Assembly (NCBI RefSeq): GCF_000801105.2
Contig: NC_079519.1
Location: forward strand, 10,538,668-10,602,667
From: Raphanus sativus
Lineage: Eukaryota; Streptophyta; Magnoliopsida; Brassicales; Brassicaceae
Length of the DNA stretch: 64,000 bases
Reading direction: 5' to 3'
This document shows, piece after piece, positions 12,377 through 24,639 of the stretch; position 1 is the stretch's first letter, and each line of letters opens with the position of its first letter. The translations under genes were made by a program, and so were the position numbers. The notes under the pieces were generated by a model. It ran no database searches. It was not told where the DNA came from and saw nothing but the letters and a program-made list of their open reading frames with translations.

Positions 12377-13057
12377 TAGGTCTGGGCACAGATCAGATAT
12401 ATGGATTTTTGAAAGTATTTGTGATTTGCTTCGAATGTTATAGATATCTAATTTTATGATTTGCTTTACTTCGGAAAACTATGGATATTCAGAAAAACAT
12501 ATATCTAGACAATAAATAGATATTTGCGGATATTTACGGATATCTCATTTGTTTTGATTAATTAATACAAATAAACTTAAAAATTTGATACAAATTTGTT
12601 TTGTAAAATATTTTTTTTTGCATGATACAAAAGATAAAAATTAAAAGAAGTAGTGAATCTACATATTTTGTAAAATTTTAAACTTAATTAACAATTATAA
12701 TAACACAAAACTTAAGAAAAAAATATAATTGTCATAAATGTTTCTCTTCCTTTTATGTAATACTTTTATATAAGTAATAATGTGAATATAATCTATCAAA
12801 TCATATATTAGAATAATAACTATATAATTTTATACATTTAAAAATTTAAGTATAATCAAAATATACATGTATTTATATATTAACGGATCAGATAATCGCT
12901 TTCCAAAAATTTTAATATTTGTGATTTGCTTCAATTTAACAGATATTGAATTTTAGTATTTGCTTTGCTTCGAAAGCTTACGGATATCCGGAATTTTAAA
13001 ATCGAATAGCAACGAATAACAAATGAATCAAATTTAACGGATAAAATGTCCAACCCT
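12377..13057. repeat. TAGGTCTGGGCA-ended element, copy 2
   Basis: Starts TTAGGTCTGGGCACAGATC. The reverse complement of its end reads TAGGGTTGGACAT, giving imperfect inverted termini. The interior has repeated ATTTGCGGATATTTACGGAT-like units and no coding capacity. Confidence 0.55.
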
Positions 13058-13081
13058 ATTTTAAGTAACATTATTGATAAA

Positions 13082-13614
13082 CTAGGAGCGTGTCCGCGCT
13101 TCACGCAGAATATTGTTTCATTGCTGTTCAGTATGATTTCTATATGATGTAATTATTTGGTCGTTTTTATTTGTTAAAAATATCATTTGGTATTTTTATT
13201 GTGTAATGTAGTAATCTAATAATGTATTGTTGTTTGTATAATAGTACTTGTCAGTGGTGAAGCTAACATCCGGTGTAAATTATATTAAATTTCAATAACT
13301 TTCATTAAGGTATGTTTTGATTATAAGATTAACGGTATTAGTGTCAAATTGTATTTTATTTTTCAAAAAAAATTTGATATTCTTTTAAGATATTTTTTGC
13401 GTTCTCTTCCTATTTTGGCATTGAGTCGTCACCATCTATATATTCCGTTTACATTTCTGTGTGCGGTGTTTCTCAATAAAATCACTATTATTGTGCAATA
13501 AAATCACTATTATGTAACAGAAAAAAACTTTAAAATTTGTGTGATAGTGCAAATTTTTGTTTCTCGGTTTCAAATAGGAATTTCGCTCTGTGCAAGGCGA
13601 GGATTATTACCTAG
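13082..13614. mobile_element. segment bounded by two inverted Helitron 3' ends
   Basis: The left edge is a minus-strand 3' end (CTAG at 13082-13085 with a GCG-CTTCA-CGC hairpin). The right edge is a plus-strand 3' end (CTCTGTGCAAGGCGAG, then ACCTAG at 13609-13614, followed by T). The two termini face outward, suggesting two abutting Helitrons or a rearranged one. No coding sequence lies between them. Confidence 0.5.
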
Positions 13615-13792
13615 TTTTATCAAGTGTTTTGTATGAACTACCGTTGATTGTTATTGAATTTTATAGATATATTTTTTTCAAGAAAACTCTCCTCTCAAGG
13701 TAATTATATACAAAATGTTGAAGAGGTAATATATATCAGTATTTTTAGAAAATTACCAATTTTTTGTAAGCCAAACACGTGAGCGCGCACAC

Positions 13793-13812
13793 ATATATAT
13801 ATATATATATAT
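13793..13812. repeat. (TA)n microsatellite
   Basis: About ten TA units directly after a GCGCGCACAC stretch. Confidence 0.8.
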
Positions 13813-13937
13813 CCTCCATGAGCTACATAGAGATAATCTCTTCCTTTTCACCCTTATCCTATTATGTTGAGTTTCCCTTTTTTTCTTGAGCAAACATATG
13901 TTGAGTTTTCCATATGCAAAGGTTAGTATAATCTAGT

Positions 13938-14756
13938 TTTAAACCATGTTTTTAAACCCGACCCCGAAAATTGAACCCGACCCCTATTTGTGTAATAGAA
14001 TAGCTTTTTGATGCAAAAAAAAAAAACCGACCCCGAAAATTGAACCAGATGGTTTTCCGGATCACTGGATTATTGGATCGACCGCGAATGAACCGCAGAT
14101 TAATAAATAAATTAACTTTTTATTATATAATAATATATTAGCTATGAAAAATAAATATATAGAAACTAAAGTTAAAATTTATTATTTTCTAAAATTTTTA
14201 CAAAACATAAAATAATATTTTTGATATGTATATATTTATGTTTAAAAAATATTTAGAAAATATTTAACTTTAGTTTTAATTTTTATTTTTAATTTTATTT
14301 GACATACAAAATATCAAAATAGTTTATATTATTAAAAAAAATTATAACAAGTTAAGATTTATGAAATTTAACAAAAGTTATCAAGACAAAATTCATAAAT
14401 ACTTATATGTCTAAAATGAATAATAAAATCAAATTTCAAATCCAAAATATACGAAAAAGTAAAACATCATTAATAAATTATGGATAACAAAATTGAAAAA
14501 CCTAGTTTCTTAAATTAAAAATTATACAAAATAGATTTTAAAAACATAATTAAAAACTAAAAAAGTAAAAAAATTCTATTTGTTCAACTAGTGGTTCAAC
14601 CGGTAACTGGGTTTCAGGTTTAAGTGGTTTTTACCGGATTTTATTAGGTTTTTTAAATTTTGTTTTTTTTTATAAAATACAAACCAAAATTTTTTTTTTA
14701 TCTGGTTTATCGGTTCAACCGCGGATCAAAATCGGATTTCAAAATACTGGTTTAAT
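13938..14756. mobile_element. non-autonomous TIR DNA element, about 0.8 kb
   Basis: The ends are imperfect inverted repeats: AAACCATGTTTTTAAACCCG on the left (13941) and, on the reverse strand from 14753, AAACCAGTATTTTGAAATCC. Internally it has GGTTCAACCGG-type subterminal motifs near each end and an AT-rich centre without coding capacity. No clear target-site duplication was seen. The superfamily is uncertain (hAT- or Mutator-like). Confidence 0.6.
13978..14026 (+). mobile_element. 49-bp poly(A)-tailed insertion with 20-bp TSD
   Basis: The exact 20-mer CCGACCCCGAAAATTGAACC occurs at 13958-13977 and again at 14027-14046. Between the two copies is a 49-base segment ending in a run of 12 A. 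Long target duplication plus terminal poly(A) is the signature of target-primed reverse transcription, so this looks like a minute, 5'-truncated LINE or SINE 3' end inserted into the TIR element. Confidence 0.6.
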
Positions 14757-16881
14757 AGGGATTTTTTGTGAATGACGAAATAAGAAGTAAGACAAGAAGA
14801 CAAAAAAGGATTGTCATTTCTCCACGGCTTGATTGTTCGGTCAATTATCGTCTTTTTCACCACCTGTCTTTTCTAGGATTTGGTTCATACTCTGAAAGAT
14901 TGGTCTCGTATGATGCCACGTTCTTCTTGTTACGAAATTGAAATGGGCAGATGTTGAAATTGTCACTTGGTAGTGTAATATTCGTAAGGAGCCGAAATGT
15001 GCGTTTTTCTTCAGATTTTACGAATCTTATGAATACATGATTTTTTTAAAGTTGAGTCACGTGAATAAAAATATATAGAATTTACTAGGACTGATTCACC
15101 CTACAGACAGAATATTTTACTTTTCATCTAGATTATTTTTATATGATTTTGTGGTTTGTGTTTTATGTTTACATTTGTAAAATATGCGTATAAAATATAC
15201 TATTTTATTAATTTAAATTGTTGATTAGTTTGTTTGCAAGTAATTTTTATTTTTATTTTTTGCTTCTATGGTATCACCATGATTGAGTTGTTATATCATT
15301 CTCAGCTGAATAATTTGTATCTAACAACTAATGTATATGATTCTTTTGGAGGTTTTTGTCAGCCGTAAGACCTTTGCATAATTTTCCAAAAAACAAATCT
15401 TAACTTTGGTGAAAAACTGGCAATCAAAACATTAGTTATCCAGTTGAGTTGGAAATGACGTTCCTGGATTGAGAATGTTGTTCCTGGTGTTCATTGGTTT
15501 CATTTTTTTAAGTTTATTGTTGGGTGATATTCGTTTTTAGTAAAATAAACTCTATTTGTTTGTTAATGAACACATATGAGCATCTCTAAATCATTTATTA
15601 CTTGGTCTTAACTCTTATGCATATGATTTCAGATTTTGGGGGAAATAATTCATTATTGTTTCAATGTTCCTTTCGAGATCAGCTATCAAGATGTTTTTGT
15701 TGTCAAGATTTGGAAGATCCATTTAATTATAGTTTACTTGTTATTTACCGTTGTATTGTTTTTTTAAAAAATCAACATAAAATATTTTCTCATATTTTTA
15801 AGAAATCAACATATAATTTGATAAGTATTATGAAAATACATGCAAATTTAAGCGATAAATACAAATAATTTGATTTGACTTGATTATAATCAAAGTAATT
15901 ATACTTCGAACTTGAAAGAATATATGTATCTAAATATACTCACAACATGAGTGACTCGACTAATCCAACTTATATCTAAAATCATAGATCTAACTACAAT
16001 AAAAATATATAATTTCTTGATAATTATTTATTAAAAGATGACTCAAAAAATTAAAAAGTTAAAAATATTAATCAACTCTTACAATTTATTTCTTTTGAAA
16101 AATTTATATATATGCATGAAATTTCAGAATATATATTATCATTACATTAACTTATATAATATATCTTTAGTTATAAATGATATTGGTAAATATATTTACA
16201 TATCTAAGATAACAACTAACCTAAATGAAAATAAAAAATTAAACCAAAAATTTTAATTTATTTAGAATATAAATATTATAGTTGAATTCAGAGAAATAAA
16301 TGCAATCAAATGTACCCAAATGATCGACTGTAAAAACAACAAATAACTCGATATAACATATTTAAAATCATATGTCTATTTAAAGTAATATTATGTTATT
16401 AATATAAATTATATATACAAATTATAAATTAATTTAAAATTGAAAGTAAATATCAATCAATTATCATAGTATATTTATTTTATAAATATTTATATTCGTG
16501 CATGTGCACGGAAAATTACTTAGTAACACTAAACAGTAAATCATATATTTAAAATATTTGTGATAATATCAAAGCTATACATTTATGAAATGTAAAAATA
16601 CCGCATGGACATCCGGATCAAAATCTAATTTTTGTTATTAAATAAAGAGCAACAATTTACAAGAGATTTTTTCATGATACACATACGATATTTATTAACC
16701 AGACGAATGCAGTTATTAAACAATATAAACACCATACAAGGAACATTTAAACTTACAATAATGAACATGAGAGATTCTTTTCCTAGTGTTCGTCAGTCTC
16801 ATTTTCTATGTGGGTTGGAGTTCGAGCCAACGATTTCTTCCTTCTTTAATGGACTGGAGTTCGAGTCAATGGTAATAACCG
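14757..16881. other. AT-rich DNA, no convincing gene
   Basis: The 88- and 72-codon frames at 15602 and 16038 show no domain or gene-like composition. Near 16498-16515 a CGTGCATGTGCACG palindrome followed by TTACTTAG and T resembles a decayed plus-strand Helitron 3' end. 16.6-16.88 kb is probably the 3' flank of the PGG gene. Confidence 0.5.
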
Positions 16882-19800
16882 TCAAGCAGATCGTCGTCGA
16901 CGAGGGCGACAACAACAACAACATATAAAACAAATAATCCAACATATAAATCGGACGAGTTGGATTATGAGTATTAATATAGGAAACACGATCCAAAATC
17001 CCAAATAAATCGTTAGTACATAAACAATTATTTGATCGTCGGATTGAACCAAAGCCATTGCAAAGAAGAATGCTGCCGAGATACAAAGAACTGCAGCTAT
17101 CATGAACGTTACCAGAATTCCCATTACCATCCGGTTCCTATAAATTAATAGTTGTAACGTTAGATAATTAAATTTTTAATTGACCTTAAAGCCAAAAAGT
17201 TCCCACTATTTATTCTAAGTGCTAAAAAACCATTAACAACTTTGAATTATGTTGAGTTAATATTTTTTTTACCAATCAGACGAGTTTTGATGAATAAATC
17301 TAAGTCAACCATCGAAACAACTATATCTATCCATACTATTATTTATAAAGTTATTTTGCTGATTTGTCACATTTTCCAAGATTTTAGCTAATTTTGCTTA
17401 TTTATCATATTCTTATTACTTTTTAGATTAAATCATCAATTTATTAATCTAGATATAATATAAATATTTTGAACTTTCTAATTGATTTATTAATTTAAAT
17501 AATATAAATTTTTCTAAAATTTTAATTGGAATTATGATTATAATTATTTTAACTTTCACAAAATTCTTATTAGTTTTTAGCTTAAATCATTAATTTATTA
17601 ATTTAAATAATATAACTATTTCAAACTTTTTAATTGGGATTACAATAATAATTATTTTAAACAAGTTAGGACCAATTCTTATTTTCATTAGATGTAAGAT
17701 GTTTTAAACTCTCTAATTTCATTTCTCTCATTCATTCCAAGTTTTGTCGATTATAGTTAATATCTATATTTATATAATTGTGATATTTTTTTAGTTGGAG
17801 TTCTATATTTTCCTTTTTTCTTTGAGTTTGAAAAACTATGAGCAAATCAGTTTTGTTACATCGAGTTTGGAATTATGAATTAGGTATTCTGAATTACTTC
17901 GAGAGTTATTTCACGTGTATGTTTATTACTGTTTAATCTATAACAAAAATATCCCTTGTTATTAAACTTAAAGAGTTATCTATGTAATCATGTTATGAAC
18001 ATGTGTTTAATGGTTTAGTTTCTAAAACAGCTAAAATAAATATATTTTTAATGAATAATTAGATTTATCATCTAATCTAAAAACTATTAAAAGAGAAGTA
18101 CAAATAGTACTTAACCCTGATTTTTCCACAAAAATTACATTCTTATGCCACTACTCTAAAACACAGTAGTTTTACATTTTCATTATCCCATTAATTTCCA
18201 ATAGCAGAAAATCGTTATTAAACCATTGCATCAACAGAAAATCCAATTAATTATGTTTGACCAGCACATCCCTTTTTCTGCGGCAACCAGCACATCCATT
18301 ATATACTCGAAACCAGTACTCCTATGAAGTCGTTTAATAAATTATCTTAACCCATTACAAACCAAATGATTGATCATAAGTTTGAAAAAAAACATGAAAT
18401 TTATAATTTAGATGAGATAAAGTTTCTTCATAGCAAAACAATGATAGATGATAATCTATGCATCGACTGGTCCTTTGGTCTTTATGTATCTAAATCATTC
18501 GGTTAAAATAATTTACCGGTTCTGTTTTTGTAATCATTCATTTTTTTACATACAAGGAAATTTTGAAAATAAAATATAATACTAACTAATCGGCCAAAAA
18601 TCTTGCAAATACGACAAAAAAGAGATACATTCCCAATAAATTTTGACAACCAAATATCTAAACAATATACTACGAAAATATAGTCAACCAATTGAAAATC
18701 AAATCTGTAACGTATATTTGATTACTTAAATAAAATTTAGTTTCCATATATGAATTTAGTTTCCATAAATATTTTTTTAAAACAATCAATGCATCACAAT
18801 TTTTTTTTTGCATTACAATTAATATTGAGCTGAAATTAAGTATAAATTGCATTAAAATAGTTGAAAACATTTAATTTTACATATTTTCAAAATAAAAACA
18901 CTATTACCAATACATCTAACCATATTTCAACCAATAGAAAAATAGAATATAAAATATTATAATTAAATTTTGCATTGAAAACTAAAAACGATATTTATTT
19001 AAAATTAAAATTCTACTCTACAACGACAAATAATTTGAAATGGAGAGAATATTTACTTTACCAAATAAAGTAAATAAAAACACAATAAAGACAGAATCAC
19101 ATAGCTTATAAATTAAAGTTGATCACATTGAACAAGACACACTAATGTCAAACTTAAATAACATATGAATGTAATTATAAACAATTAAATTTATATATAT
19201 ATATATATATATCATTTTAAAAAAACTAAAAACATATATTTATGAAGAATATAAATTCGCGCGGACGCGCGGGTCAAAAACTAGTTATATAATTAACCAT
19301 GAATTAACTTTAATAATAAAACTATCATTATTTATTTTTTATTAAAATTAAACTTAAAAAATATTAAGATAATTCAATGTATATATTGATCAAGTACACC
19401 AATGAAATATTTGTCATTATCTCAATTAGTTTTTGAAATTTTTTTTTTTTTTTTCTAAATTATCGTTGAACTTTACTTTTTATTTATTTTGTTCTTACTT
19501 GGATTGTGTGCTTTAGTGTTTTCGGTAATTTAATACATATTTCTGGTTAAAAATACAAAGTAGATTAAAAGTGACCAAAAGTTCACATTCTTACTTTACT
19601 TTATTGTATGGAATATTTTATATGTAATTATGCTCTTATGATTTTATAGTTTTATAGCTTTTCTTTGTGTTATGGAGACGTAGACTGAAATAAAAATTGA
19701 AAAAAACTAAAATGATTAAGAATATAAAGAATAAGTTATTATGATGTTTAAATCATAATACATATATTAATAATTATTAGTAAAACGATTATACTCGCAT

Positions 19801-20374
19801 GTGCGGACAAAACACCTAGTGCTAACAAAGTCAATACCTTAATCTCAATTTACATAAATATCAACTAAATTAGTAAATTTAATTCAATCTTTCTTAATTC
19901 AATTTAATTCAATCTTTCTTAATATCTTATCAATTACATATTTGCATACATTTTTCAAAATTTAATATTCTACACTTATTGTATGAAGCTGCAGATATAA
20001 TTGATCTACTAATACCTCAGTCGTAAACCGCTGATGATGAGAAGAAGTAGACTCATAGAGGCAGAGAAGGATACCGTACTACTAATAATCATTCCAAGAT
20101 ATAGCACCCGCTTTGAACTATACTCCAGTACCGAGGTTCCTGCTTTCGCCTTACAAACCGGTACGACACTAGTTTGATTTCCAGAGGGGCAATTATCACT
20201 TTGCCAAACACCACCTGGAGGATTAACTATAATTTGAAAACTCATACCGGCTATAACCGTTGCTGCAACCATCAGGTTGCCTCTTGTTTTTTCTAACCAG
20301 TCGCCTTGATGGTTTAGGTATTTTACGAACCACTCCGATGATTCTTGATGGTTTGCTTCGGTGTTAATTTCCAT
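16882..20374 (-). CDS. PGG-domain integral membrane protein, 204 aa
   Basis: Two exons on the minus strand: 20374-20016 (phase 2 donor CTGAG/GTATTAG) and 17137-16882 (acceptor TTTATAG/GAACCGG). Joined they give 615 bases, 204 aa plus stop. The PGG motif (NPPGGVW, residues 51-57) identifies the plant PGG domain, usually found at the C-terminus of ankyrin-repeat membrane proteins. Here there are no ankyrin repeats, as in the short plant PGG proteins. Predicted membrane segments lie near 34-52, 88-115, 123-148 and 155-190, with a Cys cluster and RPRRRR at the end. Function is unknown; ankyrin-PGG relatives act at membranes in stress and defence signalling. The intron (17138-20015, 2878 bases) is unusually long because of transposon insertions. 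The reading frame is intact. Confidence 0.82.
17410..17690 (+). repeat. tandem duplication, period about 155 bp
   Basis: ATTCTTATTACTTTTTAG at 17410 recurs as ATTCTTATTAGTTTTTAG at about 17564, followed by parallel AT-rich sequence. It lies within the putative outer Helitron. Confidence 0.6.
18071..19284 (+). mobile_element. candidate inner (nested) Helitron
   Basis: The 5' end is A/TCTAATCTAAAAACTATT followed by AAAAGAGAAGTAC, resembling known Brassicaceae Helitron starts. The 3' end has a GCGCG-GA-CGCGC hairpin, then GGGTCAAAAACTAG and T. About 1.2 kb, non-autonomous. It would have inserted into the older Helitron at 17326-19819. Confidence 0.6.
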
Positions 20375-20547
20375 GATATGAAGATGTATATAGATATCTC
20401 ACAAGACGATTTTATTTCTTAGTTATATATATAATATATCTCACAAGACGGTTTAGGTAACTTCTCTTTTTTTTTGTCTAGTTTAAAGAGAAGTAAGAAC
20501 TGTGGTTTTATAAAGGGAGATTGAAATTTTCTGGTTTGATCAAGTCC

Positions 20548-21023
20548 ACGATAGCTACATTAAGGAAAAACTGTCGTCGTTTTATTTATTTTTGTTTTGT
20601 TTAGAAGCAGATTCTAAGTTCTTAGCTTTAGAATATGAACTACACTACCTTTTATTATATTGTCTTTCAAGTTCCAACCAGGGGCGGACACAGGTTGTAT
20701 TCAGGGAGATGCCACTCATACTTTTTCTAAAATCCATGTCAATATTGATTTGTAATGTAAAACTAATGCTACCGCTGAAAACGACGATGGCTACGTTAGG
20801 GAAGAACTGTCGTAGTTTTTTTTGTGGTTTATAAGCAGATTTCTAGGTTTTAAGGTTTTTAATATTAACTCCACAACATCAGATTTGACCAACTATATTA
20901 TTTCTCTTTAAAATAATTCCAACCAGGGGCAGACACAGGTTGCGTTTCTGGAGATGCTACTCATACTTCTCTTCTAAAATCCATGTCAGTTTTTGATTGT
21001 AATATACTAATACTTTTGCTGAA
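20548..21023 (+). repeat. tandem duplication, two copies of about 238 bp
   Basis: Copy 1 is 20548-20783 and copy 2 is 20784-21023. They share CTACRTTARGGAARAACTGT, then CCAACCAGGGGCRGACACAG and ACTCATACTT. The copies differ at several per cent of positions. No coding frame spans both. Confidence 0.8.
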
Positions 21024-21447
21024 ATTTGTTGTTTTCTTATCCTTCTGAATTACACCTAATGACGAAGGAACACAACTCGAGCTTGATTAGTTTTCTTGCT
21101 ACCATCTACAAACGCTACATTTAACAATTGGTGTAGGTTGTCGATGTTTGTCAATTATAAAAAATGTTATCAACTGTTTTATGTCGCTTTAAACTTCTTA
21201 AAAACAAAATCTAACGTTAAAACATAAAAAAATCCTCTGAAAAATAGATATTATATTACAAATACATAAATACATTTGATATATTTATAAAGTAAATATA
21301 TTATAATAATTGATTTCTATTTACTTTTAATTTTACTAATTTATAACTTTATGCATAATTTATAATAATAATAATATTGTATTAATTTATTTAAACATAT
21401 GATTTTAGATTTGTTATATCTAGTCGGTTTTGTTGTTTTTGTTATTG
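21024..21447. other. AT-rich DNA, nothing recognised
   Basis: Leads into the long tandem repeat; no coding or repeat boundary seen. Confidence 0.5.
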
Positions 21448-23294
21448 GATATATTAGATTACATCTATTTCTATAAATTAAACTATAATATGTTTTATTC
21501 TAAATGTATTAAAATTCTAACTTTCTTATTTGTATAGGTTGATTGTTGCCTTAGATATATAAATAGATTTTAGGAATATTATATATAACTTACGATATAT
21601 TGTGCTTAGATTGAAGCTCATGAACACATATTAATATTTACAATAATTAAAATATTTTATAAATTATAAATAATTTTACGCCTTAGATTTATTGAATTGC
21701 AAGCTGAAATTTATTTTAAATAATATTGAAAATGAGAATTCAGATTTTTTTAGTATTAGAAAACAAATAATTTTAATAATGATAAAAAATATATCTACTT
21801 CGTTAAAGTATATACTTATGTTATTTTAAATATTTTGTAACTATTTGATCAACAAGATGTTTATTGTTTAACTTTTTTAATATCTCTTAAAATAAGCAGT
21901 AAAACAATATTGTGATTAAGTTTCAGAAATCATATTATATAAGTTAAATATAATCTATAGATTTTTTTTTATTTAATTGAAAGATATTATAGTAAAAAAA
22001 TATGAAAAATAAATAGAACAATTCATTACTTATTATAAACTATTTTTAGCCAATTAAACATATATCAGTTTATGTTAATTAATTATTTTATATAACCATC
22101 TAATAAAGGTAGATATATAAAATATTTCTATTACTTTGTGTATATATATTTAGTATTGTTTAAAATTATGTTTTTAATGAAATCATATTATATATACATA
22201 TATTTTCATTTTAAAATTTGTTTTTTAAACTTTATAAATTTTTCCTTTCTAATATACATGTCATTGTAAAATTTGTTTGATATATTAGATTGCATCTATT
22301 TCTCTAAATTCAACTATAATATTTTATTCTAAATGTATTAAAATTCAAATTTTCTTATTTGTATCTAGTTTGGTTGTTTACTTAGATATATAAATATATT
22401 TTAGGAATATTATATATAGCTTAAGATATATTGTGCTTAGATTGAAGCTCATTATAACATATTAATATTTACAATAATCAAAATATTTTATAAATTATAA
22501 CTAATTTTATGCCTTAGATTTATTGAATTGCAAGCTGAAATTTATTTTAAATAATCTTAAAAATTATAATTCAGATTTGCTTTAGTATATTAAGAAAAAA
22601 ATAATTTTAATAATAATAAAATATAATATATCTACCTTGTTAAGTATATAGTGTTATGTTATTTTAAATATTTTGTAATTATTTAGTAAAATATAATATT
22701 TTTTATTTTTAATATCTCTTAAAATAAGCACTAAAGCAATATTGTGATTATGTTTGAGAAATCATATTATATAAGTTAAATATAATTTATAGATTTTTTT
22801 TGCTTTAATTGAAAGATATTATAGTAAAAAATATATGAAAAAATAAACAGAACATTTCATTACTAGTTATAAACTATTTTTAGCCAATAATCATATATCA
22901 GTTTTTGTTAATTAATTATTTTATGTAACCATCTAACAGAAAGATAGATATATAAAAATATTTCTATTACTTTGTAAATATATTTTTTGTATTGTTTAAA
23001 ATTATATTTTATAAGAAATAATAATTCATTTTCCAATATCAAGATTATATGTTTTAATTTGTTTTTTTATGTAATCACATTATATACAAATATAAATTTT
23101 TCATCTAAGAAAATACTTTATTAATTCAAAAGTATTTTTATGTTATTTAAAATATTTTTTAAATGGAATATTACTATATTGTGAATTGTCCTTTTTGATG
23201 AAATCATATTATATGTACATATATTTTCGTTTTTTAATTTCTTTTTTAACTTTCCAAATGTTTCCTTTTTTATATATGTTATTTGTAAAAAATT
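21448..23294 (+). repeat. two tandem copies of an about 831-bp AT-rich unit
   Basis: Copy 1 is about 21448-22278 and copy 2 about 22279-23294. Long matching blocks include GTGCTTAGATTGAAGCTCAT, TTGAATTGCAAGCTGAAATT and AACTATTTTTAGCCAAT in the same order. Copy 2 carries an extra segment at about 23010-23194. No coding capacity. Confidence 0.8.
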
Positions 23295-23556
23295 TAAAAG
23301 AAAAATAAACAAAATATCAATAATAATATTCAAATTTAATATTCTTAATTCATTAAAGGTACAGTGTAATCAATAACTGTGAGAGTAAACGTGAGCGCGA
23401 CACAAAGTAAACTGATTTCTCAAATAATATTTTTTTATGAAAACATTATATACAAATAAAAAAATTTCATCTAAGAAAATATTTTATTACTTCAAAATTA
23501 TTTTATGTTATTTAAAATATTTTTAAATATAATATTACTATTTTTTAACTTTCCTT
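23062..23556 (+). repeat. nested about 130-bp repeat pair
   Basis: The extra segment of the previous repeat (about 23062-23194) recurs at about 23431-23556, sharing TTTCATCTAAGAAAATA and ATGTTATTTAAAATATTTTT. Confidence 0.65.
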
Positions 23557-23611
23557 TTTAATGTAATTATATTATATTAAATAGAACTTACTTTAAATAC
23601 ATATATTCAAT

Positions 23612-23763
23612 TATCTTCGGATATCCATTCAGGTTCGGATATCCAATCTCTCCCAATTCAATACCTATTCTGATATTTTGTTACTTCGATTCGGATTTTG
23701 GTTTGGGTTTTTCGGGTCGAGTTCGGGTGCGGCTCCAGATATAAAATAAAGTGCCCATGCCTA
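23612..23763. repeat. TAGGTCTGGGCA-ended element, truncated copy 3
   Basis: TTCGGATATCC, TTCGGATTTTGG and TTCGGGT motifs end at GTGCCCATGCCTAG, whose reverse complement is CTAGGCATGGGCAC. Only one terminus is present. Confidence 0.5.
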
Positions 23764-23919
23764 GAAATGAAGTAAGAAGTAAAAAAGATTCTCTACTATA
23801 CATCGACAATAAGAAAAGCGTGTTGGTGCGTGTGGCATGTGGTGGTCTAATGCGTAGTTTCACTCGCCCCCAGCTGAGGTTCGATCAAGATTGGATAGAA
23901 ATTTTTAAAAAATGTTAAG

Positions 23920-23985
23920 TAGTTTTGTGGTTGGACACTGTAATGCTTTCGATATGTTCGAAGGTTCGAATCTCCATGGACCCAA
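23920..23985 (+). mobile_element. SINE-like tRNA-derived head
   Basis: An A-box-like TAGTTTTGTGGTTGG (about 23919-23933) is followed 30 bases later by a B-box GGTTCGAATCTC (23963-23974). These are the internal RNA polymerase III promoter parts of a plant SINE. No poly(A) tail or duplication was found. It does not fold as a proper tRNA by eye. Confidence 0.4.
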
Positions 23986-24397
23986 AAAGAATTTCAGCCA
24001 CAGAGGTTCAGCTTTGAGAGAAAACCATCCAAACCACCGATTAGATCATCCATTACTAAATGACATATTTTTGATTTTTTTGTTAGTACTTATAAGTATG
24101 CAGATCTTTTTAGATAAATATTAGTTATTGAAAATTATTAGTTAGAATAACTTTTTTGGACTCTCCAACAATTTAAAATTTTATTAAAGTTAAATATATT
24201 ACTAATAGTTTATAGTAAATTTCTATGTTAAATTATAGTCAAAATCTAAAATACTAACTAAAAGTTAACCGCAAAACAGTTTTCTTCTTGTTGTAATTTA
24301 TCCTTTTACGTTTTTGCAGCATACTAACCTTTATCCAAAAATTTCATTTGCCCTTTTGTCTTTTAATTATATAATTTAGTTTCTATTGAAAATTCTA

Positions 24398-24600
24398 GTA
24401 TCGATCGCCACAAGTGAAATATTTGTTTTGAAATTGAAAATGATAAAGAATTACTTGCGATCTACCATGTCACAAAAATGTTAAACAAATTGGATATGTT
24501 GTAAATTGAGACGACTATGATTGAAAGCCTTAACTATAAAAGTTTAACAGATGAATTTTGCAGGAAAAAAGTAAGAAATTCTATATTTTAATAATAAATG
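24398..24600 (+). pseudogene. hAT transposase C-terminal (dimerisation) relic
   Basis: With frameshifts and stops the translation contains KNYLRSTMSQ followed by residues resembling the end of TTF-zinc-finger hAT transposases. A second relic of the same family is at 39240-39553. The LINE poly(A) end begins right at its right edge. Confidence 0.55.
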
Positions 24601-24639
24601 TCTTTTTTTTTTGTCAGCAACAAAAACAGACTCAAATAG

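Larger units (their letters stand above)
17326..19819 (+). mobile_element. candidate outer Helitron in the PGG intron
   Basis: Starts with TC after an A (TCTATCCATACTATTATTT), the usual form of a Brassicaceae non-autonomous Helitron 5' end. It ends CACCTAG before a T, with a CGCATGTGCG hairpin just upstream. It has no coding capacity. A second Helitron appears nested inside it. The pairing of these two ends is inference. Confidence 0.45.

Noticed and set aside
15602..16256. 88- and 72-codon frames
   Set aside because: AT-rich composition, no conserved motif, no promoter or splice context.
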